The position numbers and the translations under genes are program-made. From IMG/VR virus record IMGVR_UViG_3300020470_000690, positions 1 to 64,000 of that record: a stretch of DNA of 64,000 nucleotides, one strand, 5' to 3'. The notes under the pieces are model-generated. The model was not told where the DNA came from. It did not search any database and saw only the letters and a list, made by a program, of their open reading frames with translations. The stretch is from a virus. Positions within the stretch are counted from its first letter, which is position 1; every line of letters starts with the position of its first letter. Shown here piece after piece: positions 18,001 to 25,988 of this stretch.

Positions 18001-19420
18001 TTGCAAAGTTAATTGCAGTGAACATCTGTATGTCAAACATGAATAGACGATACTTAGTACCATCAACCTCAAGTTGTAAACATCTTGCTAAACCAATCTG
18101 TTGTCCTTGTACAGAGTTAGAAGGACCTGCACCTGACCAGTTATCACGTAATTCTAATATCTGATAACAGTTAGTTACACCTTCTCCAGAAATCTCTGGC
18201 CAACCCCAAACATCATATACCTCACATGACTGTGATAGGTCAATAGGAATAATCTGGTTCTGACGACCTAAGAATGTACGAGGTTTAGGTGAGTCAACAT
18301 AGTTAGTAGATAATAATTCTGTACGATATCCTTTAACATATGCTTTACCTGGACCAACCTCCATTGCACACCATTCTTCACTGGCAACTTGCCCATCATT
18401 GGATGTTTGACCTGCCTTATATACACCATTGTTAAAGAAATCATCTAGGTGCTCTCTAGCACGAACATCAAAAGTATTGACAACATAATCACCATGTGTC
18501 TCATAAGTACGACGAGCAATAGACTTCTCAATCTCGTTATATGTTGTATGATCAACAAAGTTCTCTACAATAGAGTTGTTCAGACGCAACAATTCGATGA
18601 AGTTCTTATCAGTATCATCAGCAATTGCTTTCTTAACAAGCTGTGTCTTAATTCTAAACCTGTGTGAACCTGGAGCAGAGTAGTTAGATGATCCAATTGC
18701 ATTGTCCGTTAAGGAAGGATCGTCTTCTGGGGTAATGATTGATTCTGATACTTCGAATCCGACTCTGTAGGAAGGATTATTGGTATACTGATCAAGAATA
18801 ATATAAGCAGAAATGATGTCAACAAAGTGACCACGGATGAAATAGACTCCTTCATTAATATATGCTGTAGAACCAATTCTTGCAGAATCAACTGGCAATA
18901 ACTGTGCCCATGGAGATCCGATCTCAATCAAAGTATTACCAAAAGTTAATTCTTCTTCACAAATTAACTGTTCATTATTTTGGAATACCTTTGTAGAAGT
19001 ATCTGAAGTTGTGTCACCAGACTCAATATACTTCAGATAGAATGTAATATAACCAGCAGTTGATTCAGTAGCAGGGATAGAGAAGAGAATCTTAGCCTTG
19101 ATGCCAGTGGTTAGACCCTCAACAATCTTTCCGTGTAACTGAGTACGATAAGTCTCAACGTCAACTCCTAAAAATGCCTGCTGTATAAGCACACAATGTA
19201 CATTCAGGTCATAACCTATTTGACCTGGAATGACCATAGCACCTTCTTTAAACAGGTGCTGTCCCATTGCTTCGACCTGATTCTGCAGGATCGATTGCAT
19301 AGTGGTAAGTTCTCTTGCCTGGATTGGGAATCCTGGTCGGAAGAGAACTCTATAAAAGTTTTTATCTTTACTGAAATCGTCAAAATATGGAGCGATATTC
19401 AGATTAGTATTCTGTGGCAT
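12056..19420 (-). CDS. DUF4815-type baseplate/tail structural protein, gp10 position (2454 aa)
   Basis: The N-terminus (LNIAPYFDDFSKDKNFYRVL, then PGFPIQARELTTMQSILQNQ) is the hallmark of DUF4815 phage structural proteins, usually annotated as baseplate wedge or tail protein in marine T4-like phages. Several GExLVGRTSGARG modules follow. Residues about 1374-1450 are Arg-rich (RRVPRRVLRGETITTTRRQ region). Residues about 1664-1811 contain LAQSFLLEEEGGTFVTGVDIYF and the HCFVLFSDSNEYKVWIS stretch, a conserved block near the middle of this family. Later segments carry the 'EIIAYSAINDTGTTITV' module and a C-terminal sandwich (RIICSQINEDNKL...FIMRIDMKTEKANLTPVIDL). Its place after gp8 is where T4 has gp9/gp10. 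T4 gp10 has 602 residues, so if it is the counterpart it is fourfold larger. An AAAGAG stretch precedes the ATG. Confidence 0.8.
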   Translation of the reverse strand: MPQNTNLNIAPYFDDFSKDKNFYRVLFRPGFPIQARELTTMQSILQNQVEAMGQHLFKEGAMVIPGQIGYDLNVHCVLIQQAFLGVDVETYRTQLHGKIVEGLTTGIKAKILFSIPATESTAGYITFYLKYIESGDTTSDTSTKVFQNNEQLICEEELTFGNTLIEIGSPWAQLLPVDSARIGSTAYINEGVYFIRGHFVDIISAYIILDQYTNNPSYRVGFEVSESIITPEDDPSLTDNAIGSSNYSAPGSHRFRIKTQLVKKAIADDTDKNFIELLRLNNSIVENFVDHTTYNEIEKSIARRTYETHGDYVVNTFDVRAREHLDDFFNNGVYKAGQTSNDGQVASEEWCAMEVGPGKAYVKGYRTELLSTNYVDSPKPRTFLGRQNQIIPIDLSQSCEVYDVWGWPEISGEGVTNCYQILELRDNWSGAGPSNSVQGQQIGLARCLQLEVDGTKYRLFMFDIQMFTAINFANSQTVNAGEVLVGRTSGARGFVHSGTGEHALLHQISGQFQIGEVLLRDGRVLDTLDAIYSYEQSDIRQVVGKDGATVIFTASLTLNDVASLSGNTITIDQAGAGDVEGYGTRLSADIRAGEVISPTATDFKGSNSLRIRRIDYTDIGYTTANRRDPGTAVVFDFAAQNAKLDTGLTKGTITDAEYQAGQVVRLRPFFTQKPVQDGELVIDMPKQAIKSISDESFMVMKTFANKQLSSGDVTFTLPENEQFSTLDGENYILTVTQGANSNTGYGWTVGSVLDIEAESEKAQPTISVSFGANRQSMQITGMNDGSGGSANISEVTLTAAVSVNNVSKKIKTAAKMRTMKVVRTRDNNDVQNYGLAYGNLYGTRIEDEEISFALNDVYKVHAVFESGDEEDAQVPYVVLTENVFFDNGSVVVGRTSGARGRVVSFNSNNLRLYIVPLSSGNFNSGETIDGFDDALNALVGVIDDADGSVERGSKNITANFDLDSNYTSYFYNVSKLVRKGGTPEPRRKLAVVFDYFVHEASGDYFSNQSYSGIGFTEIPRWRGENNSKVLTDNIDFRPAVGELASGQGTVEQPYYVNCVSLDFASRVFTSTGGAGGSTIFNIPKVEEQFRCDYEYYLPRQDKLFMTHDGDLKLSMGVPAEDPPEADDLDNAMMLAKIRYAPYVYDVNEDILISLHQQRRYTMEDIGNMDRRLQSVEYYTSLTLLENDARNVKAFDADGFDRLKNGFMVDDFTDHGTSDTDNIDYKCSLDFTEGILRPSHYTTNVALEWSSALSTNVNKPIANILTLPWVEQMIINQPYASRMENVNPFNVFTFIGRIDLTPASDDWTDTRRAPVRVTSIEGNFQATRRRLRVNQQGFAPVQWRGWRTAWTGTRRSGTRTWRETTFARGVPRRVLRGETITTTRRQVRSGVRTRVVPRIDRRSLGDSIIDSTFIPWIRSRNVAFDVQRIKPKTRMYAFFDGDQVINYITPKLIEIVKNSTEDTRTNETPFVIGETVIGVTSGSRFRVAAPNSGLVTNPYSQTNAALPDSYASQTDILNVDTQVMARTVSPDYYGNINIGEILVGQTSGARAVVKDRRLMSDLTGNMNGVFFIPNPQNSSNPRWATGSRVFRLSSSDTDSRLPGAVDSAAEAEYTARGTLNTVQENVLAVRNAQIVRDTVSDRRTVRSVRTNVRQVGWWDPLAQSFLLEEEGGTFVTGVDIYFGTKDSNIPISMQIRPMENGYPTKDILPFSDVTLEPSQVEVSENASIATRFNFPAPVYIPMSEEHCFVLFSDSNEYKVWISRMGDIDITGTRTISEQPYAGVLFKSQNASTWTADQYEDLKFSLYRAQFDTSVTGRAIFNNTKLGLANDGILSLVNNSVTTIKPKQLITLPTGTSYNFTVGARIIQTPSTASATVVEFDAAANPQTILVTDIVGTFAQGFIDGNGDPFQSLKSSQGTATIVMSTVNNGVFEVGDVITGSSSGATAVVTNYVSGTQTITANYVDSQFDVSNDTLSEPGGVSGTLSSASYGGDSYTAYPALTPAPRTGDKKIQIFHPNHGMHNRSNNVTISGVESEVPSTVLTSTLSSTATSISVQEAGGFHKIINGQNIGNTNQGYIKIVAASEATVMSAIPGEDEATEAWRNWDPDNEIIAYSAINDTGTTITVATSGRGSASTVAKEWPSGSVVYCYNLDGIPLTEINKTHTAIDDPTLDSYTLATTSISSVGIRGGGAGTTATQNVPFEMITPTIQVMNFKETSIEASVNTTSGTSIGSGGTIADQASFINNGTYDIIQINEENQYDNPRIICSQINEDNKLEGNKSFIMRIDMKTEKANLTPVIDLDRVSAITTSNRVNSWPGGAQVLGLQSEIDTTANVSLLPSGDQNEAVYLTKIAKLANISRSIKIMIAMQRFGDSNISLYYRVQKPGSDKAMRDIGFVAIPIPDVGSTNVGEEEWEDFEYTVEGEEFQAFQVKIVMKSTSQAKVPLIKDFRAIAFAS

Positions 19421-19424
19421 CTCT

Positions 19425-20960
19425 TTAGAATTCGATTACGATCTTGATATCTTCGATTTGGTCACCAGCACGAGAAATTGCTCCTCTGTTGTCTATGTAG
19501 ATGATCTCACCAGAGTTAGGTTCGATCTCAGGTTTGGCATATCCGTTGGTGAATGACATACCAAGGTCATATTCAGTGTTATTAATAATACGTGTGGAGG
19601 CTCCAGATACAATTGGGAAGTTGATATCTGGGTCAGCAGATGTACCAGAAGTAGCACCTACGACAGGGTTACCACCCTCAAAGTCTGTCAAGTTACCAGT
19701 GATCTCAGGGAATACACCGTCAACTCTGTTCTGATAATATTTAAGAACTTTAGTTGTATCATTCCATGAAATAACCCGACCTCTAGCAGTCACCTGTTGA
19801 CCACCTACAGTTCGGGACTGGGTTACTATTTCGTCAGTTTGGAACTGACCTGTAAATGTTGGACTAAAGATAACTGCATTAGTTCCTGATAGGGTAATAG
19901 CAGATGTAAGTTCTGTAGTACCATATTGCTTAGGATTGATTACCAATCCAATACGACGATAGTCGTTATCTGTTGGGAAGTCACCTGATCCTTCATCATA
20001 GGTGAACTTCGTGTTAATCATAATTCTATATCCACCTAACTCAGAGTCTGGTTCAGCACCATGACCACTGTCAGGAGGAATAATAACATCAATAGAAGCA
20101 CCAGTACCTGTACCAGCACCAATACCGTTCACTTCATCAATAATAATCTTACCAAAGTTATATCCAGATCCACCAGATGTCACAGTAGCAGATACAACTC
20201 TACCACCATCAACCACTAGTGATACTCTTCCACCTACCCCATCACCCTTAATGGGTACGTTCTCATAAGTTCCGTTGTTATATCCAGTACCAGATGCCTG
20301 AATAACAACACTATCAATCTCACCACCAACTGCATCACCAGTAACAGCAACGTCGCTGAGTACAGGCATGTAGTCGTTTGAGAAGAATTTTAAGACCTGA
20401 CCAACAGGTATAGTATAAAGATACTTCCAACGATAGCCATCGGAGGTAGTGATAATACTTGTGGAAGTGCCTGTTGGCTCCACTGTCGAAGGTTTGCCAT
20501 TTGGATCGGAAGGAGATGTGCCATTATATATGCACTTGTATACCTGATATTGACTATTAACTACATAAAAGTCAGCATCATATAGTTTGGTAGCACCAGA
20601 TGATGCAGTCTTAGTAGAACTGTAGTCGTGACGGTACATGTCGTAAACATAACCTAGTCCACCAGTGGTTTGTTCTGGAGGTGTCCAATCGATACGACGT
20701 ACTACCTGAACCGTGTCGTTAGCTAAAACACGTTTCATTGATATCATATCAGCAAACGTGTCTGAAAACTCTTGGAATGAGTCCACTGGAGTCGGTGGTG
20801 CGTTCTCGTTATCCCACTCTTGTGGTCTACCAATAAACACGTATAACCTGTCTCTAGAGGCTCCCGCCACGAGGTCGGACTGCGATGGGTCGGCACCCTC
20901 TAGAGACTTAATAAATCTCTCCGCAGTAAAAATTCTAAATTGATCTGTGAGAAGTGCCAT
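19425..20960 (-). CDS. 8: Baseplate wedge protein, gp8-like
   Basis: 511 residues; T4 gp8 has 334. The N-terminal 130 residues (FTAERFIKSLEG, DRLYVFIGRPQEWDNE, DMISMKRV, VVRRIDW, YVYDMYRHDY) follow the gp8 pattern of T4-like cyanophages, a dimeric wedge protein binding gp10, gp7 and gp6 in T4. Residues about 205-310 hold added GxGY modules (GTGYNNGTYENVPI, SGGSGYNFGKIII), after which the wedge-type sequence resumes (GYRIMINTKFTYDEGSGDFP, YRRIGLVINPK). A further GQFQTDEIVTQ...GRVISW module follows. A CTAAATA motif lies 22 bases upstream and an AAGGAAGG ribosome binding site between it and the ATG. This is one of the better translation-initiation regions in the window. Confidence 0.86.
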   Translation of the reverse strand: MALLTDQFRIFTAERFIKSLEGADPSQSDLVAGASRDRLYVFIGRPQEWDNENAPPTPVDSFQEFSDTFADMISMKRVLANDTVQVVRRIDWTPPEQTTGGLGYVYDMYRHDYSSTKTASSGATKLYDADFYVVNSQYQVYKCIYNGTSPSDPNGKPSTVEPTGTSTSIITTSDGYRWKYLYTIPVGQVLKFFSNDYMPVLSDVAVTGDAVGGEIDSVVIQASGTGYNNGTYENVPIKGDGVGGRVSLVVDGGRVVSATVTSGGSGYNFGKIIIDEVNGIGAGTGTGASIDVIIPPDSGHGAEPDSELGGYRIMINTKFTYDEGSGDFPTDNDYRRIGLVINPKQYGTTELTSAITLSGTNAVIFSPTFTGQFQTDEIVTQSRTVGGQQVTARGRVISWNDTTKVLKYYQNRVDGVFPEITGNLTDFEGGNPVVGATSGTSADPDINFPIVSGASTRIINNTEYDLGMSFTNGYAKPEIEPNSGEIIYIDNRGAISRAGDQIEDIKIVIEF

Positions 20961-20982
20961 GTTGCAGCTTTAACCTTCCTTA

Positions 20983-20989
20983 TATTTAG
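20983..20989 (-). promoter_or_regulatory. Late-promoter-like motif CTAAATA before gp8
   Basis: CTAAATA on the minus strand, followed by ATAAGGAAGG and the gp8 ATG 22 bases further on. It lies in the short gap after the 616-aa gene. The match is one base weaker than NATAAATA. Confidence 0.45.
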
Positions 20990-20994
20990 TAAAC

Positions 20995-22845
20995 TTATTC
21001 TGGTTCGTTTCTAACTAGGTTAGTGAACTCCTGTTTCCAGAATACAGCAGTTGCACCAGATCCTCCACCAGTGAGTGTGTCAGAAGTGGTAAACTTGTAG
21101 GTATTACCATTATTAGTTAATGTATCTACCTCTAATTTGACATAATCAGTCGAATATTCACTATCAAATGAGACAACTTTAGCAGTCACTCCAGTAGAGT
21201 TACCTGTAATTGTCTCACCAACAGTGAAATTAACACTATTCCAAGACCTAGCAATAATAATAGCAGTTCCTACATGTGCTATACCATCAGCGAGAGCACC
21301 AGCAGTAGAAACTGTAGAGACTAAAGGAACTAAGTTAGAGTCATATATCTGATCACCCTGTTGGAACAGAGTTGTGTTCTCACCACCTATAGTTTCCTCA
21401 ATACCATATAGAGATGATGCAATACCACCATCTAAACTAATTTCATCCTCAAAGTCTGTATCAGTATTTACCAAGTCAATGATGCCATCACCAGCACCAT
21501 CCAATTCATCATCATCTTCGAATACAAATCCAGTTAAGGTACCAATAGGATCTTCGAAGGTAACAATAACACCATTAACATCCTCAATTAGCACGTGTGG
21601 AGATACACCAGTACCAGAAGAACTAGCAACACCAGCAATAAACTGAATCACAGCAGTCTTTTCATTAGAACGACCACCATCGATAAATGCTAATTCATCA
21701 ACTTCGAATGTTACGAATAATTCTCTAGTTGCAGGGTTCCAGTCATATACTATGGCAACCTTATTGGACTTATCCTCTTCTACTCTTCTGAGTCTGTCTG
21801 ATACAGTAAAAGCATATCCAGATATACCATCATTGCCATTTGCTAGAGAGTCTAATACAACTCTTTGATCATAACGGAAGTTAATACCCCTAGTACATCC
21901 AGTAAAACTATTAGCAGTCTTACCAGTATATCTAACAATCTCTCCACCTATTTGGAACTTACCAGAACCTGAATATGCATTAGTTGTCTGTACATAGAAA
22001 GTCTGATCTGATGCAGTAGCATCACGAATAAGACCTGTAAGATTGTATACTGTACTTTCTAGAGAAGTTCTATTTCTCTGTGTTCTAATGAGGTTAGTAT
22101 CTCTAGTAAAGATAACACTTGGTGGGTTAACATATCCACCACCAGGATTAAGTATGTCAATACTTGTAATAGCACCAAGGTTAATCTTAGCTTCTGCCTC
22201 AGCACCTGATCCACCACCACCAATTAACTGAATAATAGGAGGTGTCTCGAAAAATTCTCCAGCATCACTGATATTAATACCAGTAACACTACCAAATTGT
22301 TCTACTTCAGCAACACCAGTAGCACCATCTCCTCCACCTCCACCAGAGATAACAAGAGTAATATCTTCTGAACTATAGTTTCTTCCTTTTGCTTCTATAG
22401 CAAGACCAGTAACACCACCAGTTACGGGAACTAGTTCTGCACCTGATCCACCACCACCTTTAATCTCAGCAGTAGCACTAAAATATCCATCACCAGGTTG
22501 ATTTACTTGTAGGTGGGAAATTCCTCCACTACCATCATCCTTAAGAAATATATTTGCATCCCCTTTAGTCAACCCAGGGTCATCACTCTCAATAATCAAT
22601 CTTAATGGATCATATCCCTCACCAGGATCTATAACATCTACTGATAATAGATCACCATTAACACCAATATTTGCACGGAGTACAGCATCCCTTATAGGCG
22701 TACCGCAATTTCCGATACTAAGTCTAGGAGGATCATTTGGATCATAATCCTGTCCAGGGTTAGTAACGATTACATCCTCAACACCATATACACTGTTAAA
22801 GACTGGTTCGATTGTGGCTCCACTTCCAGGGACTGTTCTTGTCAT
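20995..22845 (-). CDS. Beta-repeat virion protein (616 aa) with GxGYxxxP modules
   Basis: At least six tandem units of the type V-x-V-x-N/D-P-G-x-G/D-Y-x-P-P occupy the first 250 residues (DVIVTNPGQDYDPNDPP, SIDILNPGGGYVNPPS and others), alternating with Gly-rich strips such as GGGGSGAE. Residues about 275-320 hold a 'bounded turn' module (FYVQTTNAYSGSGKFQIGGE, then FTGCTRGINF). The acidic middle (FEDDDELDGAGDGIIDLVN) may bind metal. The C-terminus ends with two GExITGxSTGVTAKV and LTGGGSGATAVFW modules. No enzyme motif is seen. Such proteins accompany gp7 and gp8 in marine T4-like phages and are probably part of the baseplate periphery. It begins one base after the preceding stop. Confidence 0.75.
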   Translation of the reverse strand: MTRTVPGSGATIEPVFNSVYGVEDVIVTNPGQDYDPNDPPRLSIGNCGTPIRDAVLRANIGVNGDLLSVDVIDPGEGYDPLRLIIESDDPGLTKGDANIFLKDDGSGGISHLQVNQPGDGYFSATAEIKGGGGSGAELVPVTGGVTGLAIEAKGRNYSSEDITLVISGGGGGDGATGVAEVEQFGSVTGINISDAGEFFETPPIIQLIGGGGSGAEAEAKINLGAITSIDILNPGGGYVNPPSVIFTRDTNLIRTQRNRTSLESTVYNLTGLIRDATASDQTFYVQTTNAYSGSGKFQIGGEIVRYTGKTANSFTGCTRGINFRYDQRVVLDSLANGNDGISGYAFTVSDRLRRVEEDKSNKVAIVYDWNPATRELFVTFEVDELAFIDGGRSNEKTAVIQFIAGVASSSGTGVSPHVLIEDVNGVIVTFEDPIGTLTGFVFEDDDELDGAGDGIIDLVNTDTDFEDEISLDGGIASSLYGIEETIGGENTTLFQQGDQIYDSNLVPLVSTVSTAGALADGIAHVGTAIIIARSWNSVNFTVGETITGNSTGVTAKVVSFDSEYSTDYVKLEVDTLTNNGNTYKFTTSDTLTGGGSGATAVFWKQEFTNLVRNEPE

Positions 22846-22846
22846 C

Positions 22847-24346
22847 TTATGCTATTGTCAGAGTACCCATCATTGCTGAGTGAACTTCACACTGATAAAC
22901 ATATGACGTACCTGCAGATAAAGTATGTGGAACGACATATGTGGTTGTTCCATTTGCATCTGCAGTTACACCATCAGTTACTGCCATTCCACCAGATGAA
23001 ACACGTAGCTTAAGTGGATGACTAGCACCAGTAGTATTGTAAAACTTGTAAGTAAATCCTCTATAAAGGATTAAACCAGGATTATCTGTAGAAGAATTAA
23101 TCCCAGGACCATTAATGCGATATGCTCCGTCGCTTGGTGCATTAAAGGAATAATATAAAGTAGGAGAATCGCCAACTTCCCATTGACTGTTCTCTCCATC
23201 ATAGTAAAGTGATTTACCTTCTATAGTATTCTGAGGCATTAACCTATCAGAAGTAATGCTCAATGTACTTCCTGCCATGGCAGTAGTGATTCCATCTGAA
23301 CCCTGAATGGTTACAGTAGAGTCTGATGCAGCAGCAGTATAAGATCCAGTATTACCAGCGATTGTTTGTACAACATTCTGTACAATATTTGGAGCATCGT
23401 TGGTAATAGTAATAGTATTGGTACTTAAGTTTGTACTGATACTAGCACCACCTGCAATGGTCAAAGTGTCTGTAGTTACAGTAGCAGAAGTGCTACCATT
23501 GTCTGCAGCGAAAGTTTCGAATAGATTTTGATCAGGATCACCAAGTGCTCCTGTCATGTTTATAGTAAGAGTATCGCCAGTAATACTGGTGGAGATATTA
23601 GTACCGCCAGCAACAATGAGAGTGTCGTTAGCAGCGGAAGCAGTTGTTGTGCCAGTGTCGGCGTTGACTGTTTCGAATAGATTCTGTGTAGTACCTCCTC
23701 CACCTCCAGATCCTTGTTCGTCATTCGCTGGCTCCCATTTTGTAGTACTCGCATTCCACTTTAAAACTTGCCCACCTGAAGGACCACCATTCACAGTGGT
23801 ATCTACATCAGAAAGGATATTAATACTATCATTTACATCAACTAGTTGGATCCAATCAGGATCATGGGAAAAATGTAATTTTCCTGTGTCATGTGTATGG
23901 GCAACCATACCATGATGAGTAGCAGCATTTGGTAGAGCAGCAGCATTTGCATATGGTGCATGCCACTTAAGGTATCCATCATCACCATCAATATAAGTTA
24001 GTGCCGATCCTGTACCACCAGCCCAAAACTTAATGTCTCCTGTACCAGTCTGCCTAATCGTTATATTATCAGTACCGTCACAAATTAATTGATGACCATT
24101 CGTATCTAAATTAGCACTTAAAAGATTAAAATCTGCACCTCGGAATGCAGGAGTTGGTGTACTACTCCATTTAAGTACTTGTCCATCCGTTATACCAGCA
24201 CCAATATCGATATGGATGTCTGTGTTATTACCTAATTTCTGATATAGTTCGTCAAAGTTGGCATTATACTTGATAGCACCGTCCCTCAGGGTGTCGCCTG
24301 TGCCATCATTTGCCGAAGAACCAATACCAACTAGCTGTTTTGCCAT
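22847..24346 (-). CDS. Tail protein with C-terminal cupredoxin-like domain (499 aa)
   Basis: The N-terminus (LVGIGSSANDGTGDTLRDGA, then IKYNANFDELYQKLG) is a common start of marine phage fibre or tail proteins. Residues about 225-370 hold three copies of a beta unit (NLFETVNADTGTTTASAAND type, each with LxIAGGxxISTxxxxxTLTI). The last 100 residues read as a small Greek-key domain: YRGFTYKFYN, H443 in SHPLKLRV, then C486, H489 and M492 or M493 in YQCEVHSAMMGTLTI. That His-Cys-His-Met set and spacing resemble a type 1 copper site as in plastocyanin. Whether copper is bound is unproven. An upstream CTAAATA motif suggests its own late promoter. Its role is likely a secondary fibre or baseplate appendage. 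Confidence 0.8.
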   Translation of the reverse strand: MAKQLVGIGSSANDGTGDTLRDGAIKYNANFDELYQKLGNNTDIHIDIGAGITDGQVLKWSSTPTPAFRGADFNLLSANLDTNGHQLICDGTDNITIRQTGTGDIKFWAGGTGSALTYIDGDDGYLKWHAPYANAAALPNAATHHGMVAHTHDTGKLHFSHDPDWIQLVDVNDSINILSDVDTTVNGGPSGGQVLKWNASTTKWEPANDEQGSGGGGGTTQNLFETVNADTGTTTASAANDTLIVAGGTNISTSITGDTLTINMTGALGDPDQNLFETFAADNGSTSATVTTDTLTIAGGASISTNLSTNTITITNDAPNIVQNVVQTIAGNTGSYTAAASDSTVTIQGSDGITTAMAGSTLSITSDRLMPQNTIEGKSLYYDGENSQWEVGDSPTLYYSFNAPSDGAYRINGPGINSSTDNPGLILYRGFTYKFYNTTGASHPLKLRVSSGGMAVTDGVTADANGTTTYVVPHTLSAGTSYVYQCEVHSAMMGTLTIA

Positions 24347-24368
24347 TTTCTTACAGTTTGTACAGTGT

Positions 24369-24375
24369 TATTTAG
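24369..24375 (-). promoter_or_regulatory. Late-promoter-like motif CTAAATA before the cupredoxin-tail protein
   Basis: CTAAATA on the minus strand, overlapping the stop codon of the YHYH gene and 22 bases from the next ATG. Same spacing as the motif before gp8, which supports both. Confidence 0.42.
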
Positions 24376-25970
24376 GTGGCATCGAAGGTGATACCAGTAG
24401 TATCGAAGGTAGCATTAGTACCATCGAAGTTTTCTGCCTGCTGACCACCGCCACCACCAGTTACGGTGAGGGTAGCAACGTCAGTTGTTAGAGGAGAGTT
24501 TTGTGCAGCAGGTGCACCAATTGGTCCCTCAATTACACACCTGAATTTGTATCCAGACATGTATGCCAATGCAGTGAAGGTGAGACTATTAGCAGTAGAT
24601 CCTGTTAGAACAGCGAATGAATATCCACCGTCTGTAGATCTGAACCATTGATAAGTCTTAGGACCATCCTCAGGACTAATAGATGCAGTAACAGTAAATG
24701 TAACTGAGGTATTAGCAGAAACAGTAGCATTAGAAGGTTGAGCACCTATCAGGATAGTAGCAGGTGCAGTTCCACCTCCGTCACCTCCACCATCTCCAGC
24801 AGGAGCCTGAGCACCATCATTATCTGGTTTGTTGAGGGTTTCACGTGAAGTAGTTCCCATCATATAAGGGAACTGTGGATCTAATGCTCCTTCATTACCT
24901 TCTTCAGTTGCCAAGAAGTATGCATATGTACCTGTAGGATATTCTGGTGTTACACAGAATCTTCCATTATGGAAATCAAGAATACCAGTACCTTCTGCAT
25001 ACTCCCAATCCTGCATCAATGATCCAGCAGGAGGGTTAGCAGTAGTATTGCCGTAAGTGGGTCTGCCTGGTGCCTCTTCAGATTTAATCCTATATGAACT
25101 ACTTGCTAAAACTTTAGATGATGTATTGTCCCAGGGATTACTATAAAGATAAGGTCCATACACAGGGAATCCATCAAATGCAACACCAACTATCTTAGAA
25201 TGTCCGTCAGGATGACGCATATTGTCACCATTAAACTGACTAGAACCATAGTAATCATTATATCCTGCCATTACAGCATTGTTCTGCCAACACTCTAGGA
25301 AGTGTGTGTCATGGTAGTGATACTGTCCTGTATTCTCTGGGTGTCCACCACATGAGTCATCTCCAAAATCTACAGGAGAATCTTCATAGTGTGCATTCCA
25401 CTGAAATCCTGTCGGTGGGTTACCACCTGCTCCAGCACTAGGATTAAAGATTGCTACACCATTAGCAGTAACACCAACAATACCTAAAGGTACATTTGAT
25501 CTAGCATTTCTTTGATCAAAATACTCTAAAGTACCAGTGTAATTACTTCTACTATAATCTACAATTAACTCAAGATTACTTGATGTCTCTCTCCAAAACT
25601 CACCAGGACTAACAGTCTGACTAGTTCCTTTATATACAAATACTTGCTTCTTTTCATTGGCAGTTTGCTTATCAAAAACAAACAAAACTCTATCCCCTAC
25701 TTGGATCTCACTACCCAATAAAGCATTATCTGCTACAGACAAAGGTACATCTATAAGATAACCATTCTGTGTGAATGAAGGAGTATCAAATGTACGAGCA
25801 GTACCAAATGTTCCACCTCTGAAATAGAAAGTATGCTCAAAATCCTGCTCTGTTACGGCATTAGGATTATTGTTGTTAGGGAACGTACCATACAACACTG
25901 GATTGGGGAGTCCATCCCCATCCACTGTGAGCATTTTTGTTCCTGCGTTGTATGATGACGTGGCAGCCAT
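24372..25970 (-). CDS. YHYH-domain virion protein with Ig-like C-terminus (532 aa)
   Basis: Residues about 150-365 form a YHYH domain: CGGHPENTGQYHYHDTHFLE with YHYH at 217-220, then KIVGVAFDGFPVYGPYLY near 259-276 and TPEYPTGTYAYFLA near 341-354. The clustered His residues suggest metal binding; the function of the family is unknown. A Gly-rich linker (AGDGGGDGGG) leads to an Ig-like domain at about 408-505 (SNATVSANTSVTFTVTA, YQWFRSTDGG, YKFRCVIEG). A closely similar Ig-like domain ends the giant protein immediately upstream, and that protein also has a degenerate YHYH-like region, so the two genes share two domains. An AATAAATA motif lies very close upstream. Confidence 0.85.
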   Translation of the reverse strand: MAATSSYNAGTKMLTVDGDGLPNPVLYGTFPNNNNPNAVTEQDFEHTFYFRGGTFGTARTFDTPSFTQNGYLIDVPLSVADNALLGSEIQVGDRVLFVFDKQTANEKKQVFVYKGTSQTVSPGEFWRETSSNLELIVDYSRSNYTGTLEYFDQRNARSNVPLGIVGVTANGVAIFNPSAGAGGNPPTGFQWNAHYEDSPVDFGDDSCGGHPENTGQYHYHDTHFLECWQNNAVMAGYNDYYGSSQFNGDNMRHPDGHSKIVGVAFDGFPVYGPYLYSNPWDNTSSKVLASSSYRIKSEEAPGRPTYGNTTANPPAGSLMQDWEYAEGTGILDFHNGRFCVTPEYPTGTYAYFLATEEGNEGALDPQFPYMMGTTSRETLNKPDNDGAQAPAGDGGGDGGGTAPATILIGAQPSNATVSANTSVTFTVTASISPEDGPKTYQWFRSTDGGYSFAVLTGSTANSLTFTALAYMSGYKFRCVIEGPIGAPAAQNSPLTTDVATLTVTGGGGGQQAENFDGTNATFDTTGITFDAT

Positions 25971-25980
25971 AGTTTCTAAT

Positions 25981-25988
25981 TATTTATT
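25981..25988 (-). promoter_or_regulatory. Late-promoter-like motif AATAAATA before the YHYH gene
   Basis: AATAAATA on the minus strand, overlapping the stop codon of the giant gene. Only 10 bases separate it from the next ATG, so a transcript starting at the usual distance would be almost leaderless. The sequence match is good but the spacing makes it less certain than the others. Confidence 0.33.
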
